Origin: Methanobacteriota archaeon
GTDB lineage: Archaea; Halobacteriota; Methanosarcinia; Methanosarcinales; Methanosarcinaceae
DNA length: 16,011 bases
Direction: 5' to 3'
Assembly (NCBI GenBank): GCA_030837265.1
Contig: JAUPKV010000631.1
Coordinates: 1-16,011 of the forward strand
Positions 1 to 5,286 of this stretch are shown in pieces; positions within the stretch are counted from its first letter, which is position 1; each line of letters begins with the position of its first letter. The notes beneath the pieces are model-generated. The model searched no databases, was not told the DNA's origin, and saw only the letters and a program-made list of their open reading frames with translations. Made by a program: the position numbers and the translations under genes.

Positions 1-1003
1 CACAATCCTCTCCACAAACAAAGGGTTCGGCTCCCTTTTTTATTGCATCTTCTACAATCGATTGGAGTTCTTTGACACCCTCTTTCTTTGCAACAGGGCC
101 GATGTCAGTCTCTTCATCCATGGGGTCTCCAACTTTCAATTTATTTACTTCCAGTTCAAAGGATTTTGTAAAATCATCAATGACACTTTCCAGTACAATA
201 AACCTCTTGGCAGCATTACAGCCCTGTCCTGTATTGCGAAATCGAGACTTTGCAGCAACCTGAGCAGCCCTCCCTATATCAGCGTCGTCGAGCACTATAA
301 ATGGATCAGATCCTCCCAGTTCCATCACAATTGGCTTGATGGATCCTCCTGCAAGTTCTCCAATTTTAGAACCGGCATTCAGGCTGCCAGTTAGTGAAAC
401 CCCATCCACCATGTCTTTTTTAAGAATTTCCATTGCAGTTTCGGAGTCGATTAACAGGGTCTTAAAAACATACTCAGGAAAACCAGCTTCCAAAAAGACC
501 TTTTCGACCTCCAGAGCTGATTTCGGCACATTTGAAGCATGTTTAAGCACGCAGACATTTCCTGCACACATTGCAGATATTGAAAACTTGAAGACCTGCC
601 AGAAAGGAAAGTTCCATGGCATTATTCCCAGAATCACTCCCAGAGGCTCAAAAGTCACATAGCTTTTTTCAGTCCCTGTATCAATAAATTCGTCTTTCAA
701 AAATTCAACCGCATTTTCAGCATAATAATCGCAGACCAGAGCACATTTATCTATCTCGGCTCTTGACTGCGTGATGGGTTTTCCCATTTCCTTCGTAATA
801 ATCTCGGCATAGATATTGGTATTCTTCCTTAGCACTTCTGCAGCCTTTGCAAGATACTTTGTCCTTTCTTCAACGGACAGGGAACTCCACTCTAAAAAAG
901 AAGCCTTCGATTTTTTAATATGGGCCTCACATTCCTCAAATGAAAAAGAATCATATTCCCAGTTTACTTCTTCAGTATAAGGATTGATTGATTTAAATAC
1001 CAT
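1..1003 (-). CDS. NAD(P)-dependent aldehyde dehydrogenase, succinate-semialdehyde dehydrogenase-like (3' end outside window)
   Basis: Oxidises an aldehyde to the acid with NAD(P)+ in the cytoplasm; the true substrate cannot be read from sequence. I translated the minus strand from ATG at 1003 and found 334 open codons running off the window edge. Seen: the N-terminal cofactor-fold motif PWNFPFWQVFK, the glycine motif SLTGSLNAGSKIG, the general-base Glu228 in MELGGSDPF and the nucleophile Cys262 in NTGQGCNAAKRF. The Glu-Cys spacing of 34 is the one usual in the ALDH superfamily. The wording around the Cys resembles the short GabD/Sad subgroup of about 455 residues, so roughly 120 C-terminal residues are missing. 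The start is supported by GGGGA 5 nt upstream. It lies downstream of trm5 but is separated by 189 bp, so it probably has its own promoter. The family is sure; succinate semialdehyde as substrate is only one possibility. Confidence 0.9.
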   Translation of the reverse strand, partial: MVFKSINPYTEEVNWEYDSFSFEECEAHIKKSKASFLEWSSLSVEERTKYLAKAAEVLRKNTNIYAEIITKEMGKPITQSRAEIDKCALVCDYYAENAVEFLKDEFIDTGTEKSYVTFEPLGVILGIMPWNFPFWQVFKFSISAMCAGNVCVLKHASNVPKSALEVEKVFLEAGFPEYVFKTLLIDSETAMEILKKDMVDGVSLTGSLNAGSKIGELAGGSIKPIVMELGGSDPFIVLDDADIGRAAQVAAKSRFRNTGQGCNAAKRFIVLESVIDDFTKSFELEVNKLKVGDPMDEETDIGPVAKKEGVKELQSIVEDAIKKGAEPFVCGEDC

Positions 1004-1028
1004 AAGATTCCCCAAACATATTTATTTT

Positions 1029-1037
1029 AATTATAAA
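1029..1037 (-). promoter_or_regulatory. Candidate TATA box for the aldehyde dehydrogenase gene
   Basis: On the minus strand the sequence reads TTTATAATT, about 26-34 nt before the ATG at 1003. Archaeal transcription usually starts about 22-27 nt downstream of the box, which would give a very short leader here. The GGGGA ribosome binding site at 1009-1013 must lie inside the transcript, so the fit is tight. This was recognised by eye only. Confidence 0.3.
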
Positions 1038-1104
1038 TAAAAAGATAACAGCTGAAATATAATTGGTTCAAATTCATAGCTTTACTCCCAAAAAGCCATG
1101 ATTC

Positions 1105-1126
1105 TAATATAAAATTCATTATATTA
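1105..1126. repeat. Perfect 8-bp inverted repeat downstream of trm5
   Basis: TAATATAA (1105-1112) and TTATATTA (1119-1126) are exact reverse complements around a 6-nt centre. The element lies between the trm5 stop and the aldehyde dehydrogenase start. It could be a weak AT-only terminator for trm5 or an operator for the next gene; in such AT-rich DNA it may also be chance. Confidence 0.35.
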
Positions 1127-1192
1127 AAATCAAATTGCCTGCAACCTCTTCACAAAACAGTTGTCCGAAATTAATTTCTTAATAATAGGCTC

Positions 1193-2203
1193 TCAGATTA
1201 TCTTGGCCTCAATACAGATATTATATTGATAAGGGGCATAAGAGCGGACTATCCTTTTCTCCAGCACCTCTACCTGCCTTCCTGTTCGCCCTGCAGCTTC
1301 CTTTATGAGTTTGATCGAGCTTTCGAAAAGGTCATCTTCCGGAGTTATTCCGTAATAGTGGATAATACCTCCGGGCTTTGTAAGGAGAACGGCAGAGTCA
1401 AGAAATTCATAGGCATTATGCGGCAGGTTCATAATCACATGGTCAGTAGTGCCTGCAAACTCTTTTGCAACCTCCCTGGCATCACCTTCTATGGCTTCAA
1501 TGTTTTTCACTGAATTCAGGGCTATGTTTTCTTTGAGGTAGTGTACCGCATCCGGATTTTTATCAATTGCTATGATTCTCGAAGGCTTTTTGCTTTTTGC
1601 AAGCAGGATGCTGTAAGGGCCTACGCCTGCAAACATATCAACTACGGTATCTCCTTCTTTAATCCAGGAAAGGATTCTTGAACGTTCGGTTGAAAGGCGT
1701 GGAGTGAAATAAGCTCTTGCAAGGTCAACCTTATAGCGGCAGCCATACTCCCTGTGGGTCGTTTCTGTCCTTGGCTCGCCGGCCACTATCTCGAATTCCC
1801 GAACCCTGAATTCCCCAATGACCGGGGTAAGGGGTTTGAGCACAGTTTTTGTGTTCTTTTGAGTTCTGAGGAGGGCGTCGGCAATTTTTAAAGCTTTTTC
1901 TTTATCCAGGTCGGGGTCTTCCAGCAGGGCAATGTCTCCTATGACTTCATAAGACGGGCTGAAACCAAGTAAGTCTTCGAGAGCAGGTTTTTTTTGCTGG
2001 AGTTCGAAATCGTGATCAATAAGTTCGATTTCTTCAGGCAGACACTTCTGTTCGGATGGGGTCGACTCTCTGGAAAGGGGGAAGTAAAGAAAATTTTCAT
2101 CCGAACCTATTTTTAGAGAATTGTCAAGGATATCAAGATCAAGGAGGATTTTCCTTACAGGTTCTCCTTTATTTTTAGTAACTTTTATTGACTGTCTTTT
2201 CAT
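1193..2203 (-). CDS. trm5: tRNA (guanine37-N1)-methyltransferase Trm5
   Basis: Transfers a methyl group from S-adenosylmethionine to N1 of G37 next to the anticodon, which prevents +1 frameshifting; it acts in the cytoplasm on tRNA. At 336 residues it matches the length of the archaeal Trm5b type. Seen: an N-terminal region with the hydrophobic D1-like segment, the conserved YFTPRLSTERSR stretch (165-176) that in this family helps place the target base, the class I SAM-binding loop VVDMFAGVGPYS (187-198), an acidic ribose-binding position at IAIDKNP (211-217), EGDAREV (239-245) and the catalytic NLPHNAYEFLD motif (259-269). It starts at an ATG preceded by a weak AGGTAG. It sits 119 bp downstream of the LysE-type exporter on the same strand, with no obvious functional tie. 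The family is clear; methylation of wyosine intermediates by some archaeal paralogues cannot be excluded. Confidence 0.92.
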   Translation of the reverse strand: MKRQSIKVTKNKGEPVRKILLDLDILDNSLKIGSDENFLYFPLSRESTPSEQKCLPEEIELIDHDFELQQKKPALEDLLGFSPSYEVIGDIALLEDPDLDKEKALKIADALLRTQKNTKTVLKPLTPVIGEFRVREFEIVAGEPRTETTHREYGCRYKVDLARAYFTPRLSTERSRILSWIKEGDTVVDMFAGVGPYSILLAKSKKPSRIIAIDKNPDAVHYLKENIALNSVKNIEAIEGDAREVAKEFAGTTDHVIMNLPHNAYEFLDSAVLLTKPGGIIHYYGITPEDDLFESSIKLIKEAAGRTGRQVEVLEKRIVRSYAPYQYNICIEAKII

Positions 2204-2322
2204 GGGAACTACCTATCATATGAGGACCCTTGTTGCTCTTTGGTCGTTGACCTTTTGTTGAACAAGAACATCCTTGGTGAAAGTTGGGAAATCTGAAATA
2301 GGGAGATGAATCGAAAATTGGA

Positions 2323-2979
2323 TTAAATAAACCGGGAAGAACTATTGTAACTGAGCATAAAATAAAAACCGAAAACTATCAAAAATGCTCCGCATGCATA
2401 GAGAACATAAGTATGTGTCTTTTGGGATAAAAGAGCCTTCCCACGACTGATTGAACCTGATACGGCAGTAAACCAGCTTAAATCTGCTGTCCAGTGTCCG
2501 AGAATAAAAGCTATTGCACTGAATATTCCCAGTTCATATTCCCTGAGCAGAATGGCACCACCTGCGGTTAACCACCAGATCCAGAAATAAGGGTTCGAAA
2601 CGGACGTCACCAGGCCCATTAATGTTGGATTGGATTGCATTTTCAAGCCTGACGAATTCTGAGAAGTCATTGAGGAAAAAGCAGCACTTCTGGCGTCCTT
2701 TACCGTGAGCAGGCCAAAGACCACAAGTGCAAGCCCACCAATCAGGAATATAAAGGAAATAGCGTTGTTACCGAAAAATGTAGCAGCTCCAAAGAAGATT
2801 AGCAAACAGATCACTAGTTCTATCATCATATGTCCAAGCACAACTTCCGGACCTGCAGTCCATCCTTTTTTTAGCGAGGTCTCTATAGTTGCAAAGAGCA
2901 TGGGCCCCGGCATCAAGGCACCTGTAAGCCCTATAGTGAAACCGAGAAGAATGGTCTTCAAAATCTCAATTGGCAGCAT
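2323..2979 (-). CDS. LysE/RhtB-family membrane transporter (amino acid or metabolite exporter)
   Basis: Probable inner-membrane exporter of the LysE superfamily, whose known members expel amino acids or related small molecules; the substrate is unknown. From the start chosen here it has 218 residues. About six hydrophobic segments are visible, roughly at 3-30, 50-70, 72-92, 120-142, 148-168 and 190-210. Family marks are MPGP (23-26) near the end of the first helix and GHWTADLSWF (161-170) in the later part. Translation is open for ten more codons upstream to an ATG at 3009. I prefer the ATG at 2979 because related proteins begin MLPIE-like just before the first helix, but neither start has a Shine-Dalgarno. 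A TATA-like box at 3038-3046 would give a leader of only a few nt for the upstream ATG and about 36 nt for the chosen one. Confidence 0.85.
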   Translation of the reverse strand: MLPIEILKTILLGFTIGLTGALMPGPMLFATIETSLKKGWTAGPEVVLGHMMIELVICLLIFFGAATFFGNNAISFIFLIGGLALVVFGLLTVKDARSAAFSSMTSQNSSGLKMQSNPTLMGLVTSVSNPYFWIWWLTAGGAILLREYELGIFSAIAFILGHWTADLSWFTAVSGSISRGKALLSQKTHTYVLYACGAFLIVFGFYFMLSYNSSSRFI

Positions 2980-3037
2980 AGTTAACCATGATTTTATATA
3001 GATCTGCATAAGGCTTTTGGGATAAATATAGTGGAAA

Positions 3038-3046
3038 TATTATAAA
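3038..3046 (-). promoter_or_regulatory. Candidate TATA box for the LysE-type gene
   Basis: The minus strand reads TTTATAATA in the spacer between tfb and the exporter gene. A start about 26 nt downstream would fall near 3016. Recognised by eye; supports the exporter being its own transcription unit. Confidence 0.35.
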
Positions 3047-3128
3047 TAATAATAACTGCCTAAATAATACAAAATCTAAAAGCGAAAAAACGGAAAGAAC
3101 GGAAAACAAAAGTGTACAAAGACGAAAG

Positions 3129-3136
3129 AAAAAAAA
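3129..3136 (-). terminator. Oligo-T terminator after tfb
   Basis: Eight consecutive T residues on the minus strand lie 14-21 nt beyond the tfb stop, followed by further T-rich runs down to about 3080. Archaeal RNA polymerase terminates at oligo-T tracts without needing a hairpin, so this is a good candidate tfb terminator. Confidence 0.55.
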
Positions 3137-3149
3137 GATCTAAAGAAGC

Positions 3150-4163
3150 TTAAAGGATGATTTCAATATCCAATTCTTCTGCAAGCTCTTTATATCTGTT
3201 TCTTATGGTAACTTCCGTAACTCCGGCCACATCTGCGACTTCTCGCTGAGTCCTGCGCTCACCGCAGAGAATAGATGCGATGTAGATTGCAGCGGCTGCA
3301 ACCCCTGTAGGGCCTCTGCCACTTGTAAGTTCTTTTTCGGAAGCTTGTCTAAGGATTTCAACACTTTTGGACTGTACCTCTCCTTTTAAGTTGAGACCGG
3401 AGCAGAACCTTGGAACGTAATCGATTGGGGAAGTAGGCATAAGCTTTAATGCAAGTTCTCTTGAAATGAAGCGATAGGTCCTTCCGATTTCTTTCCGGCT
3501 TACCCTTGATACTTCTTCAATCTCATCAAGAGTCCTTGGAACACTGCACTGACGGCAAGCAGCATACAGAGCGGCTGCTGCAACGCCTTCTATGCTTCTT
3601 CCGCGTATAAGGTTCTTGTCAACAGCTTTCCTGTAAACAACAGCAGCGGTTTCTCTAACCGTTCTAGGGAGACCAAGAGCTGAAGCCATCCTATCCAGTT
3701 CGGAAAGGGCGAAAGCCAGGTTTCTTTCAGTTGCATTGCTTACACGAATTCTACGCTGCCATTTTCTTAAACGGTAGAGCTGAGCACGGTTTTTTGAAGA
3801 GATTGATTTGCCGTAGGAATCACGGTTTCTCCAGTCAATCATCGTGGAAAGCCCTTTGTCGTGAATCGTGTATGTCATGGGGGCGCCCACACGTGAGCGC
3901 TTCATGCGTTGATCGTGATCGAAAGCTCGCCATTCGGGTCCTTCATCTACAAAATCAGCATCAATGACAAGTCCGCAGTCACCGCACACGAGCTCGGCTC
4001 GCTCGTAGTCATGAACAAGGTTCCTGCTGCCGCATTCCGGACAAACGGCCTTCTCACTCTCAAAACTCTGCTCTTTTTGTTTCTCTTTACGAGCTTTAAT
4101 CATGGCACGTATTTTTTCCCTTTCAAGAGCGTCCGAGTAGCGAACTCTTTCGACTTCTACCAT
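3150..4163 (-). CDS. tfb: Transcription initiation factor TFB (TFIIB homologue)
   Basis: Binds the TBP-TATA complex and the BRE element and recruits RNA polymerase in archaeal transcription initiation. It has 337 residues, usual for archaeal TFB. Seen in order: a basic N-terminal tail (to 37), a zinc ribbon with Cys41, Cys44, Cys60 and Cys63, the B-reader/B-linker region (about 75-115, including [17 protein letters not shown]), cyclin repeat 1 (about 148-235) and cyclin repeat 2 (about 245-335). The C-terminal repeat carries the helix-turn-helix [19 protein letters not shown] (305-323) that contacts the BRE. The ATG start is supported by AGGTGAT 6 nt upstream. gar1 lies upstream on the same strand with a 204-bp spacer that has its own TATA-like box. 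No domain is missing, so it should be a functional general factor. Whether other TFB copies exist in the genome is not visible. Confidence 0.98.
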   Translation of the reverse strand: MVEVERVRYSDALEREKIRAMIKARKEKQKEQSFESEKAVCPECGSRNLVHDYERAELVCGDCGLVIDADFVDEGPEWRAFDHDQRMKRSRVGAPMTYTIHDKGLSTMIDWRNRDSYGKSISSKNRAQLYRLRKWQRRIRVSNATERNLAFALSELDRMASALGLPRTVRETAAVVYRKAVDKNLIRGRSIEGVAAAALYAACRQCSVPRTLDEIEEVSRVSRKEIGRTYRFISRELALKLMPTSPIDYVPRFCSGLNLKGEVQSKSVEILRQASEKELTSGRGPTGVAAAAIYIASILCGERRTQREVADVAGVTEVTIRNRYKELAEELDIEIIL

Positions 4164-4287
4164 ATTATATCACCTGTACATCTTAAAATAACGTTTTTTG
4201 ATTCCCTATTTCCAGAGACTGCACAAAATTAAAGGAATTACATTTGGAACTGAATAAGAAAAACTTACAACTATTACCAGCAAAAGA

Positions 4288-4296
4288 CATATAAAC
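4288..4296 (-). promoter_or_regulatory. Candidate TATA box for tfb
   Basis: The minus strand reads GTTTATATG here. Initiation about 25 nt downstream would give a leader of about 100 nt before the tfb ATG at 4163. It is by-eye evidence that tfb can be transcribed separately from gar1. Confidence 0.35.
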
Positions 4297-4339
4297 CAGT
4301 TAATTTTAAACCATAGTAGAGAATTCAGATATTGTAGGA

Positions 4340-4357
4340 ATTCGTATTATATCGAAT
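4340..4357. repeat. Inverted repeat just after gar1
   Basis: ATTCG (4340-4344) and CGAAT (4353-4357) flank an 8-nt AT centre, 11 bp beyond the gar1 stop. It may help end the gar1 transcript, or act in the tfb promoter region. The short arms make chance possible. Confidence 0.25.
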
Positions 4358-4367
4358 CTCAAAGACC

Positions 4368-4628
4368 TCACCGAATATAGACCCGTTCATTTACCATAAC
4401 CCGCAATTCACTATCAGGAATTCGCTTAAAGCCCTTTACTAAAAAGTATGGATGATTTACGGATCCAAAGATACTGACAATTGTACCAATCTGGTTCAGG
4501 GCTTTATCCACAATAATAGAATTCACCTTAGGAAGATTACCAGAGGTTTTATCGGATTTGATCTCATCCCCTATGACTATCAGGTTCTTGGAACCTGACC
4601 TGTGCAACACTGTACCGAGTCGTTTCAT
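4368..4628 (-). CDS. gar1: H/ACA ribonucleoprotein subunit Gar1
   Basis: Small RNA-guided pseudouridylation protein: in archaeal H/ACA particles Gar1 binds the Cbf5 catalytic subunit and promotes substrate loading and turnover. Seen: MKRLGTVLHRSGSKNLIVIG at the start, then the family core SIIVDKALNQIGTIVSIFG and HPYFLVKGF, forming the six-stranded barrel typical of Gar1. It has 86 residues from the ATG at 4628. The frame is open to a GTG at 4637 that would add three residues. I prefer the ATG because archaeal homologues begin with MKR-like sequence. Neither start has a Shine-Dalgarno, which is unlike most genes in the window and suggests another way of ribosome recruitment through the structured leader. 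tfb follows downstream, a known conserved neighbour in archaea. Confidence 0.9.
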   Translation of the reverse strand: MKRLGTVLHRSGSKNLIVIGDEIKSDKTSGNLPKVNSIIVDKALNQIGTIVSIFGSVNHPYFLVKGFKRIPDSELRVMVNERVYIR

Positions 4629-4643
4629 ATAAGCCACGAAAAT

Positions 4644-4698
4644 TAATAGCTCTAATAGCTGCGCTATTGCTCAGGGCAAAAATGCCTCAAATTTGAGC
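4644..4698 (-). promoter_or_regulatory. Structured 5' leader of gar1 with two hairpins
   Basis: Read on the minus strand, GCTCA (4694-4698) pairs with TGAGC (4669-4673), enclosing an inner stem GGCA-TTTT-TGCC (4675-4686) with an asymmetric 7-versus-1 internal loop. Next comes AATAGC-GCA-GCTATT (4654-4668), and a tandem 9-bp repeat TAATAGCTS (4644-4661) overlaps it. The start codon follows 16 nt later without a Shine-Dalgarno. A TATA-like box at 4716-4727 would place the RNA 5' end near 4697, so this whole block would be the transcribed leader. The pairing is visible; its function is inferred. Confidence 0.4.
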
Positions 4699-4715
4699 GA
4701 GTAAAAACTATCAGC

Positions 4716-4727
4716 CTTAAATATGAT
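4716..4727 (-). promoter_or_regulatory. Candidate TATA box for gar1
   Basis: The minus strand reads TCATATTTAAGG, an archaeal-like TATA element. Twenty-five nt downstream falls near 4697, exactly where the structured leader begins. Recognised by eye. Confidence 0.4.
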
Positions 4728-4781
4728 TGCATATTGTTGACTGAAAAGCATATGTAGTCTATTTTCATTATATATAAAGAT

Positions 4782-4859
4782 ATCGCAAGACCTATATTAT
4801 ACAAATCTGTGAAGAAAAAATAAAATTATATATAAAAGAGGGAAACAAGCCGCAACAAG
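4782..4859 (+). repeat. Imperfect direct repeat, copy 1 (upstream of ppdK)
   Basis: Resembles 5103-5183. Both copies contain ATTATACAAA near the left end, a GAGGG-like purine run in the right third and CAACAAG at the right end. In the first 24 positions 19 bases agree without gaps; overall roughly two thirds agree with about 3 nt of indel. It looks like an old duplication of a promoter-proximal segment, since copy 2 abuts the ppdK TATA box. Confidence 0.45.
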
Positions 4860-5102
4860 TTTAATTTAACTAATAATAGCATCATGATAACTTCACATAT
4901 CATTATTTTATTAAATATGTTGGTATCAGGTCTATATTATAAATATGCCTATTATCTAAAGAAAAACGCAAATCTCTCTATTTTTAGCATCTTTTTTACT
5001 TAAATGCTTATATGATCTTTCTTGTCTCCTGTATCAAACTAAATATGAATTCTATTGTGTACTCAAAACATTATTATATTAGGTTTACAATATGCAAAAT
5101 AT

Positions 5103-5183
5103 ATTGCAACATCTGCATTATACAAAAATTTAAAGTAAAATTAGTTTTATAAAGTAAAATGAGGGGAAGTGAACCACAACAAG
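5103..5183 (+). repeat. Imperfect direct repeat, copy 2 (adjacent to the ppdK TATA box)
   Basis: Partner of 4782-4859, offset by 321-324 bp. It ends in CCACAACAAG, directly before the candidate TATA box. If the likeness is not chance, the shared ends could be binding sites for a ppdK regulator. Confidence 0.45.
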
Positions 5184-5196
5184 CTTATATATTAAA
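5184..5196 (+). promoter_or_regulatory. Candidate ppdK TATA box
   Basis: CTTATATATTAAA lies about 90 nt before the proposed TTG start. Initiation about 26 nt downstream of its centre would fall near 5216, inside or at the edge of the inverted repeats that follow. It is the best TATA match close to ppdK. Confidence 0.5.
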
Positions 5197-5201
5197 TAAA
5201 C

Positions 5202-5216
5202 ATTGTTGGCAACAAT
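5202..5216. promoter_or_regulatory. Operator-like palindrome ATTGTTG-G-CAACAAT
   Basis: Two exact 7-bp arms (5202-5208, 5210-5216) flank one base. It sits just downstream of the TATA box, around the expected transcription start, a common position for archaeal repressor sites. Binding by any protein is inferred from symmetry and position only. Confidence 0.45.
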
Positions 5217-5234
5217 CAGACTCAAAATCTGATT
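5214..5234 (+). promoter_or_regulatory. Hairpin AATCAGA-(7 nt)-TCTGATT in the ppdK leader
   Basis: Seven perfectly paired bases (5214-5220 with 5228-5234) close a 7-nt loop CTCAAAA. It would lie at or near the 5' end of the ppdK mRNA and shares three bases with the preceding palindrome. A 5'-end hairpin can stabilise mRNA or act in regulation; neither is shown. Confidence 0.45.
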
Positions 5235-5273
5235 ATTCATATACCAATTCCATTAATGAATGACCTCGTTCCA

Positions 5274-5280
5274 GGGAGGA
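5274..5280 (+). promoter_or_regulatory. Ribosome binding site GGGAGGA deciding a TTG start for ppdK
   Basis: This strong Shine-Dalgarno is separated by 6 nt from TTG at 5287. It lies inside the reading frame that would begin at the ATG at 5260, which has no such signal. Spacing favours initiation at the TTG. Confidence 0.7.
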
Positions 5281-5286
5281 TACTCG

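Larger units (their letters stand above)
4638..5286. other. AT-rich intergenic region between divergent gar1 and ppdK
   Basis: About 650 bp without a credible protein gene on either strand. It holds the gar1 leader and promoter at the left, an imperfect duplicated block (near 4782-4859 and 5103-5183), and the ppdK promoter with two inverted repeats at the right. The stretch 4870-5100 is AT-rich and shows nothing I can name apart from a short AGCAT/ATGCT inverted repeat (4986-5008). Confidence 0.7.

Noticed and set aside
4860..5100. Possible tRNA, CRISPR or other known RNA gene in the gar1-ppdK spacer
   Set aside because: No cloverleaf, no regularly spaced repeat and no conserved RNA motif was seen; the stretch is simply AT-rich.
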